Assembly: GCA_029259535.1 (NCBI GenBank)
Contig: JAPHEF010000054.1
Span: 1 to 10,646 of the forward strand
DNA from: Alkanophaga liquidiphilum
GTDB lineage: Archaea; Halobacteriota; Syntropharchaeia; Alkanophagales; B39-G2
DNA: 10,646 bases
Reading direction: 5' to 3'
A model generated the notes under the pieces. It did no database searches. It was not told the origin of the DNA and was given only the letters and a program-made list of their open reading frames with translations. Shown here one piece after another: positions 1-5,601 of this stretch. Position numbers and translations under genes: made by a program. Positions within the stretch are counted from its first letter, which is position 1. Each line of letters opens with the position of its first letter.

Positions 1-12
1 CAACGTCACAGA

Positions 13-65
13 GGATATGGGAAGTTGCGAAGCAATTTGGGTGAGCGATAGCGAACCGCATATCC
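13..65. repeat. Three-way-junction foldback unit, copy 1
   Basis: The closing stem is GGATATG (13-19) with CATATCC (59-65), 7 bp. Inside it, arm A pairs 22-28 with 32-38 around a GAA loop. Arm B pairs GGT (40-42) with ACC (55-57), then has opposed GA/GA dinucleotides (43-44 against 53-54), then GC/GC closing a GATA loop. The GA/GA opposition would form tandem sheared G-A pairs. Copy 2 at 121-180 has the same architecture with different paired bases. Confidence 0.6.
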
Positions 66-120
66 GCAAGATAAGCGAAGGTTCGGAGCGTTAGCGCCGA
101 AATTTTGTTTATCGGTCCGC

Positions 121-180
121 GGGTATCTGAAGTTGCCGAAGGCGATTTGGGTGAGGGCTGAAAGCCCGAACCAGATACCC
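121..180. repeat. Three-way-junction foldback unit, copy 2
   Basis: The closing stem is GGGTATCT (121-128) with AGATACCC (173-180), 8 bp. Arm A pairs 130-137 with 141-148 around a GAA loop. Arm B pairs GGT (150-152) with ACC (170-172), then the same opposed GA/GA dinucleotides (153-154, 168-169), then a 5-bp stem GGGCT/AGCCC closed by GAA. Relative to copy 1 the junction, the GAA loop of arm A and the GA/GA internal loop are conserved, while the stems change in a base-pair-preserving way. Confidence 0.6.
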
Positions 181-207
181 GCTTGTTATATGACCCGAAC
201 GAAGTGA

Positions 208-240
208 GGGCGAGGAGCGAAGCGACGAAGCGTTCCGCCC
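208..240. repeat. GC-rich hairpin just downstream of the nuclease-like gene
   Basis: GGGC (208-211) pairs with GCCC (237-240), and GGAGCG (214-219) with CGTTCC (231-236, one G-U pair), leaving the loop AAGCGACGAAG. It begins 12 nt after the leftward gene's stop at 252. It is not followed by a clear T-run on the minus strand, so I would not call it a terminator with confidence. Confidence 0.4.
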
Positions 241-251
241 CGAAGCCATTA

Positions 252-830
252 TTAACCATTTTTATCCTCCTGATTTTTTCTTAATTTTTCGATTTTGATT
301 ATTGTATTGAACTTCTTCGTTTGATTTTTGTTTTTAAGAATATCCAAGAGTAAATACGCATTTTCTATTTGTTGCTTGATTATCTTAGCTAATTCCTCTA
401 TTGAATCTCCATTATCTACGCTGTTTAATGCATAAGCAAAATCAAAGCCGGTATTATGAGTAAAAAATCTGTTATGTATTTTATTTTTCCCACCTACTAC
501 TAATCCATATCTTAAGTACGGATAAATTTCCTTATGTTTTTGTGCTTTTGTTGAATATGTCAATATATCATGTGTGGAAAAATCCCTATGTTTAGTTTCA
601 ATAACAACCAAAGGCAAAGGGTTATTACCTTCTTCTGTAATCAATAAATCTGTTTGAAAAGCATAACGACCTCTTTTTGGCTCCTTGGGTGTATTTGGTT
701 CAAATACAAGTTCTTCATTAACTATAACCTTATAAATCAAATTCTTATCCCTTTCTACTTTAACCTTATCTTTTTCTAATTTCTTTTGAAGTTTTTCCTG
801 TAATTTCTTTTTAAATTCAGTTTCGTTCAT
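252..830 (-). CDS. PD-(D/E)XK nuclease-like protein (restriction-type)
   Basis: A 192-residue protein with a PD-(D/E)XK-type core. Asp61 lies in a hydrophobic strand (FQTDLLI), followed about 17 residues later by VVIETK with Glu78 and Lys80, giving the D-x16-E-x-K signature. Next come a helix containing Gln97 and Tyr103 and a strand RYGLVVGG. This arrangement is shared with type I restriction subunit N-terminal domains and other small restriction-like nucleases, which cut DNA in a metal-dependent way; the substrate here is unknown. The N-terminal 30 residues and the C-terminal tail are very rich in Lys and Glu and probably helical. The start is supported by GAGGT about 9 nt upstream. The ATG lies inside the preceding small gene (14-nt overlap), implying translational coupling. 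No methyltransferase is visible, so a classical restriction-modification role is not shown. The family-level call is fairly sure; the specific function is unknown. Confidence 0.65.
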   Translation of the reverse strand: MNETEFKKKLQEKLQKKLEKDKVKVERDKNLIYKVIVNEELVFEPNTPKEPKRGRYAFQTDLLITEEGNNPLPLVVIETKHRDFSTHDILTYSTKAQKHKEIYPYLRYGLVVGGKNKIHNRFFTHNTGFDFAYALNSVDNGDSIEELAKIIKQQIENAYLLLDILKNKNQTKKFNTIIKIEKLRKNQEDKNG

Positions 831-981
831 TTTCTTTCAACCTCTTAAACGTTTCTATTTGGCGAAGGGGCGGAATGTCATATAACTTCATATATACGAA
901 ATTCACATTTCGTCCTGATTTGGAGGGATATACGAACTTCGCATTATCTCCAATTTTGGAAGTATATACGAAATTGTCCAT
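817..981 (-). CDS. Small protein of 12-residue FVY repeats
   Basis: A 54-residue protein if started at ATG 981, which has GGGGGTGAT about 7 nt upstream; an in-frame GTG at 1002 and ATG at 990 are alternatives. Residues 2-36 are three tandem copies of a 12-residue unit with the pattern N-x-x-FVY-x-SK-x-G (the third is partial, FVYMKLYD). The DNA repeat is exactly 36 bp, with TATACGAA on the plus strand at 893, 929 and 965. The tail (PPLRQIETFKRLKENE) is charged and probably helical. The gene overlaps the start of the PD-(D/E)XK gene by 14 nt, so the two are likely co-translated and may work together. I do not recognise the family. The conserved protein phase across repeats, with differing third positions and residues, suggests real coding, but the repeats could also serve as DNA sites. 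Confidence 0.5.
   Translation of the reverse strand: MDNFVYTSKIGDNAKFVYPSKSGRNVNFVYMKLYDIPPLRQIETFKRLKENERN
893..972. repeat. 36-bp tandem repeat, three units
   Basis: The 8-mer TATACGAA starts at 893, 929 and 965, exactly 36 bp apart, with surrounding similarity (TTTGGA/TTTTGGA in the same relative place at 919 and 954). It encodes the 12-residue repeats of the small leftward gene. An array of regularly spaced identical 8-mers could also be a set of protein-binding sites. Confidence 0.7.
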
Positions 982-1002
982 CCTTCCCATCACCCCCAGC
1001 AC

Positions 1003-1036
1003 TTCAGCAACTTATCCGCCACGTTACTTTTAAACA
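1003..1036 (-). promoter_or_regulatory. Promoter of the FVY-repeat/nuclease unit
   Basis: On the minus strand TTTAAAAG, centred near 1031, is a plausible archaeal TATA box. A start about 26 nt downstream would fall near 1005 and give a short leader carrying the GGGGGTGAT ribosome-binding site ahead of ATG 981. Confidence 0.4.
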
Positions 1037-1083
1037 TTACGGTCGCCCTCAAGCCTTGGTAGCCGACGACATCACAACTCCCC

Positions 1084-1195
1084 GTTTCAATCCTTGTTTT
1101 TCCGGACCTGTTTGCAACCACGAAAGTGACAAATCTCTGGTATCTGCTGCCGCTTTTCATGTTTCAATCCTTGTTTTTCTGGACTCGTCTGCAAC
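1084..1195 (-). CRISPR. Minimal CRISPR array: two repeats, one spacer
   Basis: Two 35-nt repeats lie at 1084-1118 and 1161-1195, 77 bp apart, with 31 of 35 positions identical; the differences are at repeat positions 20, 25, 26 and 29. The 42-nt spacer is 1119-1160. On the minus strand each repeat begins GTTGCA and ends GGATTGAAAC, the classic ATTGAAAC crRNA tag, and closely resembles repeats of methanogen type I/III systems such as Methanosarcina. I take 1161-1195 as the leader-side repeat and 1084-1118 as the diverged terminal repeat, so the leader would lie to the right (1196 onward). No cas genes are in the window, so this is an orphan or decayed array. Confidence 0.75.
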
Positions 1196-1206
1196 TTCCA
1201 TGCTCT

Positions 1207-1303
1207 TCCCATCTCGGTACCTTAGACGTGCCACCGGACGGCATTAGTCTTGAGAGACCGGAGATGGGACCGACGCGTGGGTGTTTGCTCCGAAAGTCGG
1301 AGC
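1207..1303. other. Foldback region next to the CRISPR repeats (possible leader or small RNA)
   Basis: TCCCATCTC (1207-1215) pairs perfectly with GAGATGGGA (1261-1269), extended by GGT/ACC with one bulged G. Within it AGAC/GTCT (1224-1227, 1247-1250) and GTGCC/GGCAT (1228-1232, 1240-1244) stack into an upper arm, separated by an internal loop. A second perfect 6-bp hairpin, GCTCCG (1287-1292) with CGGAGC (1298-1303), follows. The pocket-like internal loop recalls H/ACA guide RNAs, but no ACA box is seen in the right place, so the class is unknown. The rest of 1003-1465 holds no gene that I can support. Confidence 0.4.
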
Positions 1304-1434
1304 GCCCTCTGAGATGATTTGTGTTAGACTGAGGTCGAAAGTGTTATGGGACTGTCGTAGGGGTTCTGAGGAATCGAGGAGGACTATTGAAAGAAAACTT
1401 GACATGGTGTGTAAATTTGATTACAATGATAGTT

Positions 1435-1446
1435 AATAAAATTATA
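1435..1446 (+). promoter_or_regulatory. TATA box of the DUF5658-like gene
   Basis: The AT-rich stretch AATAAAATTATA is centred about 27 nt upstream of ATG 1469, the spacing expected for a leaderless archaeal transcript. No Shine-Dalgarno sequence precedes that ATG, which agrees. Confidence 0.5.
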
Positions 1447-1468
1447 CGCGCAGTGCCAGCCAGTTTTG

Positions 1469-1918
1469 ATGGAAGTGATGGAAATATTGAGAGATAATAA
1501 GTTCATATTGGTTTTTACAATAATCGCATTACTCTGCACCTTGGACGTTCTAACAACTCACTATGTCATTTCGAATTCAATCGGCTACGAGGGTAACGAA
1601 CTTCTTTCGGACTTAGTCAGCAACGAGATTTTTTACTTTGTCAAGTATTTCGTAACAATTTTAATGGTCATAGGAATAGCGAGCTTGTGTGGTAGGAAAT
1701 ACATTCGTTTAAGACTTGTTAGCTATTTGAGCATCATAGGCTTTTACACGATTGTAGTTTTGAACAATATCCTGGTTATAACTATGCGTTCTGACCTAAA
1801 CTTGAATCTTCCACGCTTATTTGCAGTGTTCTCGTTTATCTTTATTTTAGCGATGGTTCTTACAAAAGATGGTTCTTACAAAAAGTCGTTAAGAAGACCC
1901 TCACTTTACAGTAGATGA
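1469..1918 (+). CDS. DUF5658-like four-helix membrane protein
   Basis: A 149-residue integral membrane protein. Predicted membrane helices are roughly residues 12-35, 55-75, 83-104 and 116-133. The first helix carries the Asp and Thr-Thr pattern (TLDVLTTHYV) followed by an acidic Glu-Asn stretch (YEGNELLSDL), typical of the DUF5658 family of small archaeal and bacterial membrane proteins of unknown function. ATG 1469 is chosen because the TATA box spacing predicts a leaderless mRNA starting there; ATG 1478 is an alternative. An exact 16-bp tandem duplication (1852-1883) lies at the 3' end. Since 16 is not a multiple of three, it shifts the frame and gives the present tail (DGSYKKS...SLYSR). 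With one copy the protein would stop about 13 residues earlier, after TKSR. The basic tail is therefore probably a recent addition. Confidence 0.65.
   Translation: MEVMEILRDNKFILVFTIIALLCTLDVLTTHYVISNSIGYEGNELLSDLVSNEIFYFVKYFVTILMVIGIASLCGRKYIRLRLVSYLSIIGFYTIVVLNNILVITMRSDLNLNLPRLFAVFSFIFILAMVLTKDGSYKKSLRRPSLYSR
1852..1883 (+). repeat. 16-bp exact tandem duplication in the DUF5658-like gene
   Basis: GATGGTTCTTACAAAA occurs twice back to back (1852-1867 and 1868-1883). Removing either copy brings a TAA (1890-1892) into frame, so the duplication converts an early stop into a 13-residue longer C-terminus. Confidence 0.9.
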
Positions 1919-1988
1919 CAAAGTGAAATATTTGGCAATCGGATAAAAATCGTGATGATTTTTAGGGAATAGCCCTATTCAAGTTAGC

Positions 1989-2300
1989 CTAGTTGTCCCT
2001 AACTTCTTTCAACACTCTTATTGCATTCTCGGTTGTAGCTTCATTAAACACTCCATAACGTATGACGTTTATTTCCTTCAGATAACTCTTTCTTTGGTCT
2101 TCCCGGCTCCTGCCTCCCGTAAGACGGGAGACCCTCGGTGAGCACCTTTGTAACGAGCTTCGAGCCGCTTATGAACGGACCCGGATAAACGTGTAGCAGG
2201 AATCCGCAGTCGAGGGCGAAAGCTCCGTCTCCCAAAGCTTGCTCTGCGAGCTTAGGGCGGAGCTCGCCCGAAGTCAAGCCCTCGACATCTGGCTCGGAAG
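1989..2300 (-). pseudogene. Frame-shifted coding scraps in GC-rich DNA
   Basis: On the minus strand two protein-like stretches occur in different frames. One (about 2300 down to 2115) reads SEPDVEGLTSGELRP, then LALDCG-like and FLLHVYPGPF segments ending near TEGLPS. The other reads SYLKEINVIRYGVFNEATTE and runs through AIRVLKEVRDN to a TAG at 1989-1991. They overlap around 2050-2175 without a shared frame, and the second is cut upstream by a TAA. The second stretch looks like the genuine C-terminal end of a small protein. I do not recognise a family. The base composition changes sharply from GC-rich (2100-2340) to AT-rich (below 2100), which suggests a junction between sequences of different origin. 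Confidence 0.3.
2114..2286. other. GC-rich hairpin cluster
   Basis: CTCCCGT (2114-2120) and ACGGGAG (2124-2130) form a perfect 7-bp hairpin with loop AAG. A larger foldback joins GTCGAGGGC (2209-2217) to GCCCTCGAC (2278-2286), AGCTCCG (2221-2227) to CGGAGCT (2258-2264), and AAGCT (2235-2239) to AGCTT (2249-2253), making a nearly 80-nt nested stem. It lies just downstream, in the minus direction, of the TnpB-like remnant, where the guide (omega) RNA of such elements would be expected. I see no proof that it is one. Confidence 0.4.
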
Positions 2301-2661
2301 GGAGAGCTGCCGGGCGGGTGGATGAACTGGGAACCGAACCTCACCGGATGCCCCTTCAGTGAGCGGAGGAGGTCACGATCCCCCATAAACATAAGTCCGG
2401 GATACTTTCCCGCCAAATAATCTACAATCCCCCTCGAAACGAGGTGCAATAATATTCAATCTGCCTTATTCAATCTGCCTTATTCAATCTGCCTTGATTC
2501 TTTCTAGTAAAACCCAGCTTCTTCTTACTTTTAGCTCCATGCTCCTGCAACCTCTTCCTTATAGTGAACCAGTAGTGCCTTATGAATTTAATGGCAGCGT
2601 AATCAACGATGAAGGAATAGACTACTTCCCTCGCTAATAGCTTGTTTTTTGTTTGTCTAAC
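2252..2661 (-). pseudogene. TnpB-like (IS605/IS1341 OrfB) remnant
   Basis: The upstream fragment is open from 2661 (just after an in-frame TAA at 2662-2664) to a TGA at 2470-2472, with no usable start codon. It contains FIRHYWFTIRKRLQEHG, SKKKLGF and GRLNKAD. The next segment, in a frame shifted by the 14-bp triplication, reads ILLHLVSRGIVDYLAGKYPG, then LMFMGD and LLRSLKG. Together they match the TnpB layout of a basic helix, an lHxxSRxIVdyA helix and a hydrophobic strand leading to GDLxxLR-like residues (RuvC-II region). With two copies of the 14-bp repeat instead of three, both parts share one frame separated only by TGA, which one C-to-T change from CGA (Arg) would give. The RuvC-I region, RuvC-III region and zinc finger are missing, so it is not functional. 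The family assignment is inference from residue pattern only. Confidence 0.5.
2454..2495. repeat. 14-bp exact tandem triplication
   Basis: ATTCAATCTGCCTT is repeated three times (2454-2467, 2468-2481, 2482-2495) without mismatch. It lies in the TnpB-like remnant and breaks its reading frame. Confidence 0.95.
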
Positions 2662-3430
2662 TTATATTTACCACAAAATCTCTGGTAAGTATGGACACAT
2701 TTATATTATTGAACTCCAAGCTATTATTTCCTGAATCGAAACTAAGCCTGTCACTTTTTCTGCTTAAACTTTCCATAGCTCCAATCCACTCATCCTCAAA
2801 CAAGCTATCATTCACTTGTATAAATCCTGTGCAATTATTACATCTCTCATTGTGATATTTAAATTTGAGCCTCAAATAGATGATACCATTGCCAGATATC
2901 TCCTGAGTCTTTGTTGTTAGGTTATCTACTCTCAGCACCAATGTGTCGCTCTGAAATTTAAGAGATTCATTTATATTCGGCTGTAATCTTGTTATGTTCC
3001 TCTCATACTGAAATGTCTTGATACCACCTTCCGAAAATACAAAAGTTCGATCGGGTAAATACGCATTGTGTATTGAAAGTTCTATACTGAACAAGCTAAA
3101 GCTTTTGCGAACGGTCGAATTGTCACAGCTCATGTCAACAATTACACTTCCGCTATTCTCCACATTTAGAGTCGAACTTGTCGTCAAGCGACCAAAAGTT
3201 GTTTCTCCTCCACCCAGTTTCAGCGAGATTACCTTACTCTCGTTTTCGTTGAGAAGTGAATAAATAGTTGCGATACTTAGAAATTCGTCGCTCAGCTTTT
3301 CATTATGCTCTATTTCAGCTCTTTTCTTTATAATCGGAACATAGTTTGCCCACAATACGGAAATCGAAGTTGTAATTATCGCTAAAATCAGCATCATGGA
3401 AACTACTGGCGAAATTGCTTTGTTATCCAT
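2657..3430 (-). CDS. Minor pilin-like / pseudopilin protein with class III signal
   Basis: A 257-residue secreted protein if started at ATG 3430, which follows the upstream gene's stop by one base and has GGGTGGT close upstream; a longer in-frame reading (from 3472) would run back through the neighbour. The N-terminus MDNKAISPVV has the archaeal prepilin processing pattern (cleavage after Ala5), followed by a hydrophobic helix (residues 7-27, SMMLILAIITTSISVLWANY) that would pack in the filament core. The rest is a beta-rich exported domain with about ten N-glycosylation sequons (for example NES, NST, NIT, NLT, NCT, NIS) and a C-x-x-C (CNNC) pair. Last gene of the pilus operon. It resembles the large archaeal pilin-like proteins encoded beside TadA/TadC genes, and may be a tip or initiating subunit. 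The pilin class is well supported; the role is inferred. Confidence 0.7.
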   Translation of the reverse strand: MDNKAISPVVSMMLILAIITTSISVLWANYVPIIKKRAEIEHNEKLSDEFLSIATIYSLLNENESKVISLKLGGGETTFGRLTTSSTLNVENSGSVIVDMSCDNSTVRKSFSLFSIELSIHNAYLPDRTFVFSEGGIKTFQYERNITRLQPNINESLKFQSDTLVLRVDNLTTKTQEISGNGIIYLRLKFKYHNERCNNCTGFIQVNDSLFEDEWIGAMESLSRKSDRLSFDSGNNSLEFNNINVSILTRDFVVNIS

Positions 3431-3431
3431 G

Positions 3432-3857
3432 CTACCACCCAAAAAACAGTTTACACAAAACTTGCCTTTCATGTGCTATTATGATTTTGATTTTTTCGCC
3501 ACCGACCCTATCTTTATAAATTGTGAGGCACTCGCCGAAGTCCCAGCGAAGGTTCCCATTATCGCTCAAACTCCCCACCTTTACGTTATTACAATACAAA
3601 TCCGATCCGTTGAAATCGCATTGAATTACACTGCTATTATCGATTATAATTCTCAAATCGCTGAGCGATATTGAGTCTCCTCCCTCGTGAACTATCGTGA
3701 AGTTGCTACCGTTTACGCCGACAAAACTTGCGTATGGAACATCCTCAAAGCTCGGCAGCAAACCAAAAACGTTTGCGGATAAAATAGCGACAAGTGTAAC
3801 TACCAAAGAGAGAAGAAGCATTTCTCCAACCACTTCGGATATTCCCTTGTCGTTCAT
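3432..3857 (-). CDS. Minor type IV pilin
   Basis: A 141-residue protein starting at ATG 3857, preferred over GTG 3866 because GGGTGGT lies at Shine-Dalgarno distance; the downstream gene's start has the same GGGTGGT. The N-terminus MNDKG^ISEVVGEM matches the class III prepilin signal, with cleavage after Gly5, and is followed by a hydrophobic helix of about 20 residues (MLLLSLVVTLVAILSANVF). The exported domain carries the pilin-family motif HEGGDSI (compare HLGGDPV and HESGDPV in the two upstream pilins), several sequons (NGS, NFT, NSS, NGS) and four cysteines. It starts 2 nt beyond the platform gene's stop (3859) and sits one base ahead of the next gene, so it is translationally linked to both. 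Probably a minor pilin incorporated by this system. Confidence 0.75.
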   Translation of the reverse strand: MNDKGISEVVGEMLLLSLVVTLVAILSANVFGLLPSFEDVPYASFVGVNGSNFTIVHEGGDSISLSDLRIIIDNSSVIQCDFNGSDLYCNNVKVGSLSDNGNLRWDFGECLTIYKDRVGGEKIKIIIAHERQVLCKLFFGW

Positions 3858-3858
3858 A

Positions 3859-5601
3859 TCAACCACCCAAGATGAATTCGAAAAGAATTAGAGACGAGAG
3901 GGCAAATATGCACATGTGCTTCAAGCCATGCAAGAGGTGTCCTTTCTCCATCTGACCTGCGATTATTCCGGAGAACATGGCGAGCATTATCGAAATTTTA
4001 TACATCAAATCTAATCCAGAGAGGCTTACAACTCCGAACTTTGCAAAACTTGCTAAGAAAGACGTGTTTAAGCTGTAAATCGTGTAGAGGAATATATAAA
4101 AAGACAGATAGACTATGAAAAGATAGGAAAAACCGCTCATGAACCTTTCACCCTTAAGTTTCAGCTCAAACTCGAAGTCCTCTATCGTCGTCAGCAGAAT
4201 TTCCCTTAAGTTTTCAGTTGCTTGACTTGCGTTAATCAAAAGCGAAATAACTCTTCTTATGCTTGCTGTTCCTATTCTGTTCACGACCTCTATCAACGCA
4301 TCTACTACAGTTTCTCCCCATTCCATTCCAGCGTGAGCCAACCTTAGCTCTCTACTCAGAATTCCAATCTTTGAATCCTTGATTATACGAACAACTTCGT
4401 GCAGTGGGACGCCAACATCTTTTAGATTCAAAATATCTCTGAGCAAGTTGGGTATGTCTTTTTCAACTTTTCTTACGAGTCTCGCCCTATATTCAAAGGC
4501 TATTAACAGCGGCATGCAAAACAAAACAAGTAATAAAACCATGAAACTTTCAAAGGTTAGCTTGATAAGGTTTTTATAGTATAGCATTAAAAATGGTGTG
4601 ATAACGACCCCGCTAAAGTAAAGCGAACTATAGTAATTTTTCTTAACCGCCGTAAATATTGAAGCTATGATATCACTAACCCTCTTTCTCTCATTTACTG
4701 GAACATTCTGTTTCATCTTACTAGAAATTATGGATGGTGGGTAGTAGCTTCTCCTTCTCACAACCCTTGTGACGCCCAAATCTTCTTTCACATTTACAGT
4801 ATCTATGATAAATATCAGGAGAATCGATCCAGCCGGCAGGAATACGTATAAATAAAGGTAATATTCATAGCCGACTCCTTTTCCGGTAATCTGCATAGCA
4901 AATATCATCACAATCAAAAATATTGGGAGCGCTACGAACAGGACGACGAAAACCTCAGCCAAGATTTCCAAAGTTTTTAAGTTCAATTCTGACTGCCTTT
5001 TCGCTCTCTCCCTGAAATGGTCAACCTTTGTTAGCATGTAACCCTTCAGGTTTCCTCCGCTCTCAAAAGCCATGATCAAACCTTCCAAGAACTCCTTTAA
5101 ATTTTCAGATGGCGTTGAATTTGCCAAGTTTCTCATAGCACTGACAATATCATCTCCAAACAGCTCAACATCCCTTACAATGAATCCAAATTCCTCAGAA
5201 ACTTCTCCATATATCTCCCTTTCTTGGTATATCATTTTGAAGATTTCGTAAAGTGGGAGAACATCACAGAAAGCCTGCATGTAAGTTATCGCATGTGGAA
5301 GCTTTAGGTCGATCTTAGTCCTCCTCGATTTCATCCTTATCACAGGATAAACTGTAAAGAATGCATAAGTGATGAGAAAGAAAGATACGGGAAGGAGAGG
5401 AAACATAAACTTGAACTTTGGCATGAGCGTTATTACATAGCCAGCAATGAGAGATGCAAAGCTTCCGAATAAGGTGATCACAGAATATGATTCTGGCGTG
5501 TAGTTCAGCATAGCTCCCCTCAAAATCCTTTTGAAATCCTCTTTCTTTAGCGGGAACAGATATAGGCTATAAGCTCTCATAAAATTTCCTTCTGTATTCA
5601 T
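3859..5601 (-). CDS. Archaeal pilus platform membrane protein (TadC/ArlJ-like)
   Basis: A 580-residue polytopic membrane protein of the type II secretion F / TadC superfamily, the inner-membrane platform on which pilins are assembled by the partner ATPase. It appears to be the archaeal double form: membrane helices near residues 38-58 and 65-85, a cytoplasmic four-helix T2SSF domain (about 95-210), helices near 212-270, a linker, helices near 325-370, a second T2SSF domain (about 380-480, with DIPNLLRDILNLKDVGVPL), and terminal helices from about 485 to 578. ATG 5601 has GGTGAG about 5 nt upstream; ATG 5580 (AAGGAA upstream) is an alternative. It overlaps the end of the ATPase gene by 35 nt (14 nt with the later start) and its stop abuts the next pilin gene, so the whole block is one operon. 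Confidence 0.85.
   Translation of the reverse strand: MNTEGNFMRAYSLYLFPLKKEDFKRILRGAMLNYTPESYSVITLFGSFASLIAGYVITLMPKFKFMFPLLPVSFFLITYAFFTVYPVIRMKSRRTKIDLKLPHAITYMQAFCDVLPLYEIFKMIYQEREIYGEVSEEFGFIVRDVELFGDDIVSAMRNLANSTPSENLKEFLEGLIMAFESGGNLKGYMLTKVDHFRERAKRQSELNLKTLEILAEVFVVLFVALPIFLIVMIFAMQITGKGVGYEYYLYLYVFLPAGSILLIFIIDTVNVKEDLGVTRVVRRRSYYPPSIISSKMKQNVPVNERKRVSDIIASIFTAVKKNYYSSLYFSGVVITPFLMLYYKNLIKLTFESFMVLLLVLFCMPLLIAFEYRARLVRKVEKDIPNLLRDILNLKDVGVPLHEVVRIIKDSKIGILSRELRLAHAGMEWGETVVDALIEVVNRIGTASIRRVISLLINASQATENLREILLTTIEDFEFELKLKGERFMSGFSYLFIVYLSFYIFLYTIYSLNTSFLASFAKFGVVSLSGLDLMYKISIMLAMFSGIIAGQMEKGHLLHGLKHMCIFALSSLILFEFILGG

Larger units (their letters stand above)
1..250. other. Non-coding structured region with foldback units
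   Basis: I find no convincing gene here. The stretch is packed with inverted repeats: two three-way-junction units (13-65 and 121-180), a hairpin between them (70-113) and a palindromic GC-rich hairpin (208-240). Short GCGAAGCGA-like strings recur throughout. It lies immediately downstream of the leftward nuclease-like gene, so if transcribed with it the foldbacks would form a structured 3' region. They could equally be folded DNA of a mobile element. I recognise no known RNA family. Confidence 0.6.

Noticed and set aside
13..180. Hammerhead ribozyme, suggested by the three-way junction
   Set aside because: The invariant CUGANGA and GAAA core is not in the junction; the junction is tight with almost no unpaired core residues.
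893..972. 36-bp repeats as a second CRISPR array
   Set aside because: The units are contiguous without unique spacers and keep a reading frame, so they are coding tandem repeats.
1056..1317. Two short rightward open frames over the CRISPR repeats
   Set aside because: Their repeated FNPCF/FQSLFFW-like segments are just translations of the CRISPR repeat.
1310..1375. Possible box C/D guide RNA (ATGATT and CTGA motifs)
   Set aside because: The C-box candidate matches only five of seven positions, and no proper C'/D' pair with normal spacing is present.
2140..2310. SRP RNA-like pieces: TGTAAC at 2149 and GGAAGGGAG at 2296
   Set aside because: These resemble the Alu-domain and helix 8 motifs of archaeal SRP RNA, but the surrounding helices and the conserved AGCAGCC context do not fit, and the end-to-end pairing expected of SRP RNA is missing.
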